Source: Variovorax sp. PBS-H4 (GTDB lineage: Bacteria; Pseudomonadota; Gammaproteobacteria; Burkholderiales; Burkholderiaceae_C). Taken from it: a stretch of 64,000 nt of DNA. Position numbers and translations under genes: made by a program. Below, one piece after another: positions 54,102 through 62,518 of this stretch (position 1 is the stretch's first letter; each line of letters begins with the position of its first letter). The notes beneath the pieces are model-generated. The model saw only the letters and a program-made list of their open reading frames with translations, did no database searches and was not told the origin of the DNA. The DNA is taken from contig NZ_LR594675.1 in assembly GCF_901827205.1 (NCBI RefSeq), positions 682,001 through 746,000 on the forward strand. Reading direction: 5' to 3'.

Positions 54102-54680
54102 ATGGAAACCTGCCCGGACCCTGCTCGCACCGACCCCGCCCCCGCCCAGGAGGCCTGGGTGGAGCAGCTGCGCATCATCACCGCGGCCGGGCGCTTTCAT
54201 GCCGGAGAGGTGTCGGTGCAGCGCGCCATCGGCGAATTGCTGGGCCTCGTGCGCGACCTGCTGAACCTCGAGGTGGTCTTCGTCAGCGAGGTCGTGAACG
54301 GGCATCGCGTCTTCCGCTACATCGAGTCGCAGGACGACGCCTCGCACATCCGGCCCGGCCATTCCGCGCCGCTCGAGCAGACCATCTGCCAGCGCATCCT
54401 CGACGGGCGCATGCCGAACCTGGTGCGCGACGTCAGCGCCGTCCGCGAAGCACAAGGCCTGCCGCGCGTCTTCGAGGGCATGGGCACGCACATCGGGGTC
54501 CCGGTCCGGATGGCGGACGGCAGGCTCTACGGCATGCTGTGCGGATTCAACATGAGCGGCGTGACCGAGCTGGACGAGCGTGACCTGCGGCGGCTCGAAG
54601 TCGCCGCCGGCGCGGCCGCCCGCCTGCTCGCGAGCGCGGACGGGCGCGAACACACGCCTTCCGACCCGGCGCTGACCTAG
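54102..54680 (+). CDS. GAF-domain protein
   Basis: This protein of 192 residues (201 from ATG 54075) holds a single GAF domain (EVVFVSEVVNGHRVFRYIES, GMGTHIGVPVRMADGRLYGMLCGFN). It has no catalytic output domain, so it may be a stand-alone sensor or partner of another protein. The start is uncertain between 54075 and 54102; the later ATG leaves a shorter, more usual leader. It lies 172 bases after the HDOD gene. Confidence 0.82.
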   Translation: METCPDPARTDPAPAQEAWVEQLRIITAAGRFHAGEVSVQRAIGELLGLVRDLLNLEVVFVSEVVNGHRVFRYIESQDDASHIRPGHSAPLEQTICQRILDGRMPNLVRDVSAVREAQGLPRVFEGMGTHIGVPVRMADGRLYGMLCGFNMSGVTELDERDLRRLEVAAGAAARLLASADGREHTPSDPALT

Positions 54681-54741
54681 CGCGCCGTCCCGCAGACGCC
54701 ATGGCGGCGTTGCAACGTGGGAATGGCTCCTTCTGGCGTGT

Positions 54742-56202
54742 TCAGGGCAGCAGGACCAATGCGCCGAGGGTGGCGCGCGATTCGAGCCGCGCGTGCGCCT
54801 GCGCAGCGGCCTCCAGTGAATGGCGCTCGATCGGCGGCAGCCGGATGCTGCCGTCGGCGAGCGCATCCCACACGCGCTGCGCACGTTCGGCCAGTTGTGC
54901 CTGGCTCGCCACGTAATCGAACACCACCGGGCGCGAGAAGCTCAGCGATTTTGCGACCAGCGCATCGGGCGGCAGCGGCGCCAGCGGGCCGCTGGCCTGG
55001 CCGAGGCTGATCCAGTGGCCGCGGCGGGCCAGCGCTGCCAGGTTCTCGTCGCGGGCCGCATCGCCCAGGCCGTCGACCAGCACGTCGGCGCCGCCGCAGG
55101 CACGCTGCACGGCATCGGCGAAGCGGTAGTCGCGCGTCACGATCGCATGCTCGCAGCCGTGCTCGCGTGCGACGCGCGCCTTCTCATCGCTGGACACCGT
55201 GCCCAGCACCGTCGCACCGAGCCGGCGCGCCCAGGCACAGACCAACAGGCCCACGCCGCCGGCCGCCGCGTGCACCAGCAGCCGCGTGCCGCGCTGCACC
55301 CGGCCCAGGTCGTGCAGCAGGTAGTCGGCGGTCAGGCCCTTGAGCAGCAGGGCGGCGGCGGCCTCGTCCTCGATCGACGCGGGCAGGCGCACCACCCAGT
55401 CCGCCGGCACGCAGCGCACGCCGCAGTAGGCGCCAGGCACCGGGCCGAGGTACGCCACGCGATCGCCCGGCAAGAACCCGCTCACCTGCGGCCCGACATC
55501 GATCACGCTGCCGGCGGCCTCCATGCCGGGCACCAGCGGCAAGGTTGACGGGATCCAACCGCGCCTCAGGTAGATGTCGATGAAGTTGACGCCGATCGCG
55601 CGCTGCCGGATGCGCACCTCGCCTGCGCGCGGCGCCGGAGCCTCGCCCTCCTGCGCGCGCAGCATCTCGGGTCCGCCATGGTGCTCGACCACCACGCGGC
55701 GCGTGGCGAGGGGCAGGGCGGCCGGCATCGCTTCCGTCGCGCCGGGCGCTCGCAGGTCGCCGCCCGCGTGCAGGTAGCGCCGCAGGTTTTCGAAGCCCGC
55801 TTCGTACACCCCCTTCGCCACCATGTCGCGCAGCTCGCGCTCCATGCCCGGCGGCGTGTCGAAGCGCGATTCCCAGTGCCAGAAGGTGCGGTTGCCGTCG
55901 GTCACGGGTTTCAGCGTGACCGTGGCCACGTAGCGTCGCAGCGGCACGGTCGCCTCGACGATGCAGTAGGTGCTCGTGTGCTCGCGGTCCGAAAGCGTCA
56001 GCAGCTGCTCGCGGATGCGGTTGCCGTCCCGCAGCGTAAAGCTGCGCACGCAGCCCACCTGGTCGCTGCGCTCGCCGCCCTCGATGCGGCTCGTCTCCAC
56101 GGCCTCGTGCCACTGGTCGTGGCTGTTGAAGTCGCGCAGCACGGCCCAGACGCGCTCGATCGGCGCATCGATGAGGGTCGAGCGGACCACGCGCTGGCGC
56201 AT
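54742..56202 (-). CDS. Fusion of SRPBCC (START-like) domain and quinone oxidoreductase
   Basis: This 486-residue protein is a fusion. Residues 1-145 form a polyketide-cyclase-type SRPBCC domain (VRSTLIDAPIERVWAVLRDF, HWESRFDTPPGM) and residues about 165-486 a medium-chain zinc-free quinone oxidoreductase with the NADPH-binding LLVHAAAGGVGLLVCAWARRLG. The SRPBCC part is a close relative of the stand-alone gene 56384-56824. The ATG (56200-56202) lies exactly at the edge of the 91-bp tandem duplication upstream. The fused function is unknown. Confidence 0.85.
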   Translation of the reverse strand: MRQRVVRSTLIDAPIERVWAVLRDFNSHDQWHEAVETSRIEGGERSDQVGCVRSFTLRDGNRIREQLLTLSDREHTSTYCIVEATVPLRRYVATVTLKPVTDGNRTFWHWESRFDTPPGMERELRDMVAKGVYEAGFENLRRYLHAGGDLRAPGATEAMPAALPLATRRVVVEHHGGPEMLRAQEGEAPAPRAGEVRIRQRAIGVNFIDIYLRRGWIPSTLPLVPGMEAAGSVIDVGPQVSGFLPGDRVAYLGPVPGAYCGVRCVPADWVVRLPASIEDEAAAALLLKGLTADYLLHDLGRVQRGTRLLVHAAAGGVGLLVCAWARRLGATVLGTVSSDEKARVAREHGCEHAIVTRDYRFADAVQRACGGADVLVDGLGDAARDENLAALARRGHWISLGQASGPLAPLPPDALVAKSLSFSRPVVFDYVASQAQLAERAQRVWDALADGSIRLPPIERHSLEAAAQAHARLESRATLGALVLLP

Positions 56203-56383
56203 CAGGCCGTCCGCCGGGCCGCCCCAAGGGCGGACTGCGTCCCCTTGGGGGGCAGCGAATACACGAAGTGATGAGCGTGGGGGCGCATATCTTCAGGCCG
56301 TCCGCCGGGCCGCCCCAAGGGCGGACTGCGTCCCCTTGGGGGGCAGCGAATACACGAAGTGATGAGCGTGGGGGCGCATATCT
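56202..56383. repeat. Tandem duplication of a 91-bp unit
   Basis: Two head-to-tail copies (56202-56292 and 56293-56383) begin with TCAGGCCGTCCGCC and contain a CCCCAAGGG/CCCTTGGGG stem. They fill the space between the SRPBCC stop codon and the start of the fusion gene, whose start codon touches the boundary. The unit resembles the repeat inside livG. Confidence 0.85.
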
Positions 56384-56824
56384 TCAGCGGCGCCCGAAAT
56401 GGCGCTTCAGCGCTTCGAAGCCGGCCTGGAAGACGCCTTGCCCGATCGACTCCGCAAGTTCGCGCTCGCGGGTCTCATCGCACTCGAACTCCGCGCTCCA
56501 CTCCGCGAAGCAGCGCCCGCCATCGGTCACCGGCGTGAGCTTGAGCGTGGCGATGTAGTTCGCCACCCCCATCGGGCTCTCGAGGATCTCGTAGCTGCAG
56601 CTGTATTCGTAGTCCGACAGCGCCAGCAGCCGCTCGCGAATCGCACCGCCGTCCTTCGTGTGGAAGTGCCGGATGCAGCCCACGCGGTCCGGCGGCTGCC
56701 CGTTCTCGATGCGGCTGTCCGCGATCGACGGGTGCCATTGCGGCATGCCGTTGAAGTCGCGGATGCGCGACCACACGTTGTCGGCACTGGCATCGATGAC
56801 GCTCGAGACATAGACCTGCACCAT
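56384..56824 (-). CDS. SRPBCC-family protein
   Basis: This 146-residue START-like protein is paralogous to the N-terminal domain of the neighbouring fusion (shared SRIE.G, DG..IRERLL.LSD, ATLKLTPVTDGGR). Its hydrophobic pocket may bind a lipid or aromatic ligand. It lies 3 bases after the flotillin gene on the same strand and is followed by the tandem duplication. Confidence 0.85.
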   Translation of the reverse strand: MVQVYVSSVIDASADNVWSRIRDFNGMPQWHPSIADSRIENGQPPDRVGCIRHFHTKDGGAIRERLLALSDYEYSCSYEILESPMGVANYIATLKLTPVTDGGRCFAEWSAEFECDETRERELAESIGQGVFQAGFEALKRHFGRR

Positions 56825-56827
56825 CCG

Positions 56828-58528
56828 TCATTCCTTCTTTTTTCCGCCGCCGGAAAGCAGCGCCGCCTGCGTGCCCGCGGGGTCGCCCACCAGGCGCTGG
56901 ATATCGCCGCCCTCGATGCCGATCTCGCGCAGCAGCTGGTCCACCAGCGGCGCCTGCGCGCGGAAGCGCAGCGCGGAATTCACCAGGCCATCGGCAAAGC
57001 CGCCGTTCGCATCGCCGTTGGGAACGCCCCCGTGCGAACCGCCTCCGCCCAGCCCCTCCACGTGCAGGATCTTGATGCCCTCGATACGCTCCATCGGCCG
57101 CACCGATTCGCGGATGATGGCTTCGGCCTTCTCCACCAGCTTCATCCGCAGGGCCGACATGCGGGCATCGGCCGACAGCATGTTGTGCGCCTCGTTCATC
57201 ATGCGTTGCGCCTCGGCCTCGATCTCGGCACGCACGCGCATCGCCATCGACTTGATCTTGTCCGCATCGGCATCGGCCTCGGCCTGCGCGCGCAGCGCGG
57301 CGCCGCGGTCGGCGCTGGCGTCCTTCTCCGCCTGCGCGGCGGTCGTCAGGCGCAGCGCGTCGCGCTCGGCGGCCTGGGCCGCGCCGATCAGCTCGATCGC
57401 CTTCCTGCGCTCGGCCATCTCCACCTCGCGCGCGGTGAACACCTTCTCCTCGGCCGACACGGCCTGGGCGCGCGCGGATTCCGCCTCGGCCTGGGCCTCG
57501 CTCTGCGCCTTGCTCTCGCGTGCCACCGCGATCGCGCGCTGCTGCTCGGCCAGTTCCAGCGACAGCCGGCGCTCGATCTCGGCGCCCTGGATCGTGCGCT
57601 CCTTGGTGATGCGCTCCTGCTCGATGGTCTGTTCGGCCCGGATGCGGGCGGCGTCGATGCTCTGCTTGGCCGCGATCTGCGCGCCTTCCGCGTCCTGTTC
57701 GCGCCGCGCGCGCTCGGTCGCCAGCTCGGCGCGCTGGCGGGCGCGCGCGATCTCCACCTCGCGCTGTTGCGTGAGGCGCGCGTGCTCGCTCTCGCGGTCG
57801 ATCTCCAGCGAGAGCTTCTCGGCCTCGAGGTTCTTGTTGCGGATCGCGATCAACGTGTCCTGCTCGACATCGTTGCGCTGCTTCTTGCGATGCTCGATCT
57901 GCTCGGTCAGGCGTGTCAGGCCCTCGGCGTCGAACGCATTGCTCGGGTTGAAGAACTCCATCCCGGTCTGGTCGAGCTGCGTCAGCGAGGCGGCCTCCAG
58001 CTCCAGCCCGTTCTTGGTCAGGTCCTCGGCCACGGATTCACGCACGCGCTTCACATAGGCGCCGCGCTTCTCGTGCAGTTCCTCCATCGTCATCTCGGCG
58101 GCGGCGGTGCGCAGCGCGTCGACGAACTTGCCCTCGACCAGCTCCTTCAGCTGCTCGGGCTCCATGGTGCGCAGGCCCAGGGTCTGGGCGGCCGCTGCCA
58201 CGGCTTCCGCATGGGCGGCCACGCGCACGTAGAACTCGGCGATCACGTCCACCCGCATGCGGTCCTTGGTGATGAGCGCCTTGTCGCGCCCGCGGCTCAC
58301 TTCGAGCCGCAGCGTGTTCATGTTGACCGGGATCACGTCGTGCACGATGGGCAGCACGAAGGCGCCGCCGTCGAGCACCACCTTCTGCCCGCCCAGGCCG
58401 GTACGCACGAAGGCCCGCTCCTTCGAACTGCGCAGGTAGAGCCAGTGGAGCAGCCAGACCGCGAGCGCGACCAGGATCGCGACCACGATCAGCCCCAGGA
58501 TGAAGTTGCCGAATTGAGCGCCGGACAT
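56828..58528 (-). CDS. Flotillin-like SPFH-domain membrane protein (YqiK type)
   Basis: This 566-residue protein has an N-terminal membrane anchor (about residues 9-32), an SPFH/Band 7 domain (FVRTGLGGQKVVLDGG, FVLPIVHDVIPVNMNTL, DRMRVDVIAEFYVRV) and a very long coiled coil (about 200-470) rich in Ala, Glu, Arg and Lys, ending with a Gly-rich tail and KKKE. Flotillins organise membrane microdomains in many bacteria. Here the gene lies among a transport and catabolic gene run, so it may cluster that machinery. Confidence 0.9.
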   Translation of the reverse strand: MSGAQFGNFILGLIVVAILVALAVWLLHWLYLRSSKERAFVRTGLGGQKVVLDGGAFVLPIVHDVIPVNMNTLRLEVSRGRDKALITKDRMRVDVIAEFYVRVAAHAEAVAAAAQTLGLRTMEPEQLKELVEGKFVDALRTAAAEMTMEELHEKRGAYVKRVRESVAEDLTKNGLELEAASLTQLDQTGMEFFNPSNAFDAEGLTRLTEQIEHRKKQRNDVEQDTLIAIRNKNLEAEKLSLEIDRESEHARLTQQREVEIARARQRAELATERARREQDAEGAQIAAKQSIDAARIRAEQTIEQERITKERTIQGAEIERRLSLELAEQQRAIAVARESKAQSEAQAEAESARAQAVSAEEKVFTAREVEMAERRKAIELIGAAQAAERDALRLTTAAQAEKDASADRGAALRAQAEADADADKIKSMAMRVRAEIEAEAQRMMNEAHNMLSADARMSALRMKLVEKAEAIIRESVRPMERIEGIKILHVEGLGGGGSHGGVPNGDANGGFADGLVNSALRFRAQAPLVDQLLREIGIEGGDIQRLVGDPAGTQAALLSGGGKKKE

Positions 58529-58544
58529 GGATGTCGTCTCCTCT

Positions 58545-59375
58545 TTATCTCGTGATCTGCAGGAAGCGCCGCGTCGTCTCGGTCAGCGCCGTTTCGGTGG
58601 GCAGCCGTTCCATCGAACTGGCGCCGTAGAAGCCGTGGCACGCGGGGCAGCGTGCGAGCACATGCCGCGCGTCCTCCGGCGTGGCGATGGGCCCGCCGTG
58701 GCACAGCACGATGGCGCCGGGATTCACTGCATGCGCGGCTGCCGCCCAGGCGTTGATGCGGCCGACGCAATCGTCCAGCGTGAGCGCCGTGCCGGCGCCG
58801 ATGGCACCGCCGGTCGTGAGGCCCAGGTGGCACACGATGATGTCCGCGCCGGCGGCTGCCATGGCGCGCGCGTCGGCTTCGCTGAACACGTAGGGCGTGG
58901 TCAGCAGGTCCATCGCATGGGCGCGCGCGATCAGCTCGACCTCCAGCCCGTAGCCCATGCCGGTTTCCTCGAGGTTGGCGCGAAAGGTGCCGTCGATCAG
59001 CCCCACCGTGGGGAAGTTCTGCACGCCGGAGAAGCCGAGCGATACCAGTCGCCGCAGGAACTCCTCGGGGATCATGAAGGGATCGGTGCCGTTGACGCCG
59101 GCCAGCACCGGCGTGTGCTTGACCACCGGCAGCACCTCGTGCGCCATTTCGCAGACGATCTCGTTGGCGTTGCCGTAGGCGAGCAGGCCGGCCAGCGAGC
59201 CGCGGCCGGCCATGCGATAGCGGCCCGAGTTGTAGATCACGATCAGGTCGATGCCGCCGGCCTCTTCGCACTTGGCCGAGAGGCCGGTGCCGGCGCCGCC
59301 GCCGATGATCGGGCGGCCCTCGGCGATCTTGGCGCGGAAGCGGTCGAGCAGGATGGATCGGGCGATGCAAGGCAT
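58545..59375 (-). CDS. Phosphoenolpyruvate hydrolase-family (TIM-barrel) protein
   Basis: This 276-residue protein has the PEP_hydrolase-family pattern (IARSILLDRFRAKIAEGRPIIGGGAGTGLSAKCEEAGGIDLI, GLTTGGAIG, ALCHGG-like LCHGGP). It is usually found next to a Tm-1-like protein, as here. The true reaction is not established for most members. The start is only 5 bases from the stop of the fusion gene upstream. Confidence 0.85.
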   Translation of the reverse strand: MPCIARSILLDRFRAKIAEGRPIIGGGAGTGLSAKCEEAGGIDLIVIYNSGRYRMAGRGSLAGLLAYGNANEIVCEMAHEVLPVVKHTPVLAGVNGTDPFMIPEEFLRRLVSLGFSGVQNFPTVGLIDGTFRANLEETGMGYGLEVELIARAHAMDLLTTPYVFSEADARAMAAAGADIIVCHLGLTTGGAIGAGTALTLDDCVGRINAWAAAAHAVNPGAIVLCHGGPIATPEDARHVLARCPACHGFYGASSMERLPTETALTETTRRFLQITR

Positions 59376-59380
59376 GGGCG

Positions 59381-61660
59381 TCAGGCGCGTCGCGCGTGGG
59401 GGGAAGACACGGAGATCTCCTGCCATGCCGCGACCAGCGCATCGGCGAAGGCCTCGTCGTTGATGTGCAGGGGCAGCCGCTGGAGCTTGCGATCGGGCCC
59501 GGCCCGGAACGACTGTTCGATGGCGGAGAACAGCGCGCGGTCGGCCTCGGGATCGTGGAAGGGCTCGCCGGGCCGGTCGATCGCCGACACGCCGCGCTCG
59601 GGGATCAGGAAGCGCAGCGGCCCGCGCATCGCGTTGAGCTTGGCGGCAATGAAGGCGCCGATCGCCTCGCACTCGGCGGGCGTGGTGCGCATCAGCGTGA
59701 CGGTCGGGTTGTGGCGGTACAGCTTGCGCGCCCTGAAGCGCTCGGGCACCGTCTCCCAGGCGCCGAAGTTCACCATGTCCAGCGCGCCGCAGGAGCCCAC
59801 GTAGGGCAGGGCGTGGCGCGCGAAGGCGTCCATGCGCGTGGGACCGGCGGAGAGCACGCCGCCCGCGATCTCGTCGGCGATCTCGGTGGTCGTCACGTCG
59901 ATCACGCCCGCCAGCAGGCCCGAATCCACCAGCTTCTCCATCGACTGGCCGCCGACGCCGGTCGCATGGAAGACCAGGCAGTCGCAGGCCTCCTCCATGC
60001 GCTTGGCAACCCTCTGCACGCAGGGCGTGGTCACGCCGAACATGGTGAGGCCGAGCGCGGGCTTGCTGTCGGCCGACACGGCGGGCGGGTGCGCGATCAT
60101 CCCTGCCAGTGCGTGCGCCGCATTGGCCAGCACGCGCTCGCTGATGCGGTGGATGCCCTGCACGTCGGTGACCGAATACATCATGCAGATGTCGCTCGGA
60201 CCCACGTAGGGCCGCGTGTCGCCGCTGGCCATGGTCGAGACCATCACCTTGGGCACGCCGATCGGCAGCGCCCGCATGCCTTGCGTGGCCATCGAGGTAT
60301 TGCCGGAACCGCCGGCGGCGATGATCCCGCCGAGGTCGCGCCGCGTGCCCACGAAGGCCTCGAAGGCCTGCGCCATGGCGGCCGTCGCGCTGCCGCGGTC
60401 GCCGCTGAAGACGGCCGCCTCGCCCTGCGGGTGGTGGCGCGCCACCTCGCGCGGATGCACGCTGGCCAGCGAGGTCTTGCCGGAGGTCGAGAGGTCCACC
60501 GTGACCACGCGCAGGCCGAGCCGCTCCAGGCATTGGCGCAAGAAGAAAAGCTCGCGGGCCTTGGTGTCGAAGGTGCCGGCGATATACGCTGCACGGGTGC
60601 TGCCGGTCGCGACAGGAAAGTCGAACAGCCGGCCGGCGCGGTCGGCGCCCGCATCCTCTGCGCCGATGCTCCCACTGCCTCTCCCGCTGGCGGAAGAGGG
60701 CTGGGCTGACGGCAAGCCCGATGGCGCCCTCGCAATGTCGACCACGGGTGCGGCCGCATCCCCCGCATTCCAGCGATTGAAGCCGCGCACCATGCGCGGC
60801 GCAGGCGCATCCATCGAAGGCGGGCCCTCGCCATGCGCGCGGCGCACGGTGAAGACTTGCACCGGTGCTGGTCCCTCTGGCTCGTCGCCGGCTTCGGGCC
60901 CCGCAAGCACCTCGTCGTGCCCGTTCGAGCGCACGCCCAGCAGGCGCTCCTGCAACTCGCGGTCGCCGGCCAGCTGCGCACTCGGCATCTGCTGCGTGAT
61001 GCGCCCGTTGACCATCACGCCGATGCGGTCGGCCACCGCGATCGCGACGCCGAGGTTCTGCTCGATCAGCAGCACCGAGATGCGGCCCTCTGCCGCGAGC
61101 TCGCGCAGCGCCTGCGCCACCTGGTCGACGATCACCGGCGCGAGGCCCTCGGTGGGCTCGTCCATCACCAGCAGCGTCGGGTTCAGCAGCAGCGCGCGGC
61201 CGATCGCGAGCATCTGCTGCTCGCCGCCCGAGAGCTGTGCGCCGCCGTGGCCGCGCCGCTCGGCCAGGCGCGGGAACAGGGTGTAGACGCGATCCACCTC
61301 GCGCCGCTGCCTCGCGACCAGGCGCAAGGTCTCGTCCACGGAGAGCGAGGGCCAGACGCGCCGACCCTGCGGCACGTAGGCGATGCCGCGCCGCGTGATC
61401 TCGTGCGGCGCGAGGCCCAGGATCTGCTCGCCGGCCAGCCGGATGCTGCCGCGCGCCGGCACCAGGCCGGTGATCGCATTGCACAGCGTGGTCTTGCCCA
61501 TGCCGTTGCGCCCCACGATGCCGAGCACGCCGCGCTCCAGCACCAGGCTGACGCCCTGCAACGCATGGGCGTGGCCGTAGAACACGTCGAGTGCGTCGAT
61601 GGCCAGGACCGGCGCATTGCTGCCCGGCGGCTTGTCGGGGGTGCTGCCGAACCAGGCCAT
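59381..61660 (-). CDS. Fusion of LivF-type ATPase and Tm-1-like ATP-binding (UPF0261) domain
   Basis: This 759-residue protein joins two units. Residues 1 to about 250 are a LivF ATPase (GRNGMGKTT, LSGGEQQMLAIGRAL, LLVMDEPTEGL, IEQN), then a low-complexity linker of about 100 residues (about 250-355), then a Tm-1-like domain from about residue 358 (AAYIAGTFDTKARELFFL, GGIIAAGGSGNTSMATQ, ATGVGGQSMEKLV). Tm-1-like proteins bind ATP and include the tomato viral resistance protein Tm-1; the bacterial role is unclear. The start overlaps the LivG stop by one base (TGATG). Confidence 0.88.
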   Translation of the reverse strand: MAWFGSTPDKPPGSNAPVLAIDALDVFYGHAHALQGVSLVLERGVLGIVGRNGMGKTTLCNAITGLVPARGSIRLAGEQILGLAPHEITRRGIAYVPQGRRVWPSLSVDETLRLVARQRREVDRVYTLFPRLAERRGHGGAQLSGGEQQMLAIGRALLLNPTLLVMDEPTEGLAPVIVDQVAQALRELAAEGRISVLLIEQNLGVAIAVADRIGVMVNGRITQQMPSAQLAGDRELQERLLGVRSNGHDEVLAGPEAGDEPEGPAPVQVFTVRRAHGEGPPSMDAPAPRMVRGFNRWNAGDAAAPVVDIARAPSGLPSAQPSSASGRGSGSIGAEDAGADRAGRLFDFPVATGSTRAAYIAGTFDTKARELFFLRQCLERLGLRVVTVDLSTSGKTSLASVHPREVARHHPQGEAAVFSGDRGSATAAMAQAFEAFVGTRRDLGGIIAAGGSGNTSMATQGMRALPIGVPKVMVSTMASGDTRPYVGPSDICMMYSVTDVQGIHRISERVLANAAHALAGMIAHPPAVSADSKPALGLTMFGVTTPCVQRVAKRMEEACDCLVFHATGVGGQSMEKLVDSGLLAGVIDVTTTEIADEIAGGVLSAGPTRMDAFARHALPYVGSCGALDMVNFGAWETVPERFRARKLYRHNPTVTLMRTTPAECEAIGAFIAAKLNAMRGPLRFLIPERGVSAIDRPGEPFHDPEADRALFSAIEQSFRAGPDRKLQRLPLHINDEAFADALVAAWQEISVSSPHARRA
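60679..60698. repeat. Hairpin repeat relic in the fusion linker
   Basis: CTCTCCCGC / GCGGAAGAG forms an imperfect stem (8 of 9 pairs) inside the coding sequence of the linker. It resembles the intergenic hairpin at 6030-6062, which suggests that the two genes were joined across a former intergenic hairpin. Confidence 0.45.
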
Positions 61661-62484
61661 CAGTGCCGGCTCCCCATGTAGATCGCCTGCACCTCGGCAT
61701 CGTTTTCGATGTCCCCGGGACTCCCGGTGCGCAGCGTGCGGCCGTTGTGCATCACCGTGACGCGGTCGACCACGCGCAGCGCGATGTCGAGATCGTGCTC
61801 GATCAGGACGAAGCTCATGTGCGCCGGCAGCGAGCGCAGCAGCGCCACCAGCTCGCGGCGCTCGGCCGGCGAGAGGCCGGCGGCCGGCTCGTCGAACAGG
61901 ATCAGGCGCGGCGCTCCTGCCAGCGCCATGCCGATCTCGAGCTGGCGCTGCTGGCCGTGCGCCAGGTTGGCCACGCGCTCGTTGGCGAGATGCGCCAGGC
62001 GGGTGCGCTCCAGCAGGTCTTGCGTGGCCTGCGTCGAGGCGTGCCCCGGGCCGGCCCGCAGGAAGCTGAAGCGGCCGCTCGCGACGCCGCGCACCGCGAG
62101 GAAGAGGTTGTCGCGCACCGTCAGGTCGCGGAACAGCAAAGACGCCTGGTAGGTGCGGCGCAGCCCCTTGCGGATGCGCTCGCAGGGCGGCAGCGCGGTG
62201 ATGTCCTCGCCGAAGAAATGAATGCGGCCGGCCGTGGGCGGGAAGTCCCCGGTGATGGCGTTGAAGAGCGTCGTCTTGCCGGCACCGTTGGAGCCGAGGA
62301 TCGCGTACTTCTGCCCGGCCGCCACCGTGAGGGACACATCGTCGACCGCGCGCAGTGCGCCGAAGGCACGCGTCACTCCCGCCAGGCGCAGCGCGTCGCC
62401 CGACAGCAGCTGCGCGCCGCCGCCAGTGCTGCTGCTGCTGCTGGGACGCGGCGCGGGCTGCCGCAGGGGAGTGATCGTCGCCAT
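61660..62484 (-). CDS. ABC transporter ATP-binding protein (LivG-like)
   Basis: This 274-residue ATPase has Walker A GSNGAGKTT, a Q-loop within YQASLLFRDLT, signature-like LAHGQQRQLEIGMALAG, Walker B LILFDEPAAGLSP and H-loop IEHDLD. It works with the LivF half of the fusion. A Ser-rich and Pro-rich leader of about 28 residues precedes the core. Confidence 0.93.
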   Translation of the reverse strand: MATITPLRQPAPRPSSSSSTGGGAQLLSGDALRLAGVTRAFGALRAVDDVSLTVAAGQKYAILGSNGAGKTTLFNAITGDFPPTAGRIHFFGEDITALPPCERIRKGLRRTYQASLLFRDLTVRDNLFLAVRGVASGRFSFLRAGPGHASTQATQDLLERTRLAHLANERVANLAHGQQRQLEIGMALAGAPRLILFDEPAAGLSPAERRELVALLRSLPAHMSFVLIEHDLDIALRVVDRVTVMHNGRTLRTGSPGDIENDAEVQAIYMGSRH

Positions 62485-62518
62485 CGCTAGAAGCCGGCCG
62501 GCGAAGCTTGGGCAGGCG

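Noticed and set aside
56202..56383. Possible CRISPR array
   Set aside because: Only two directly adjacent 91-bp units without spacers, so it is a tandem duplication.
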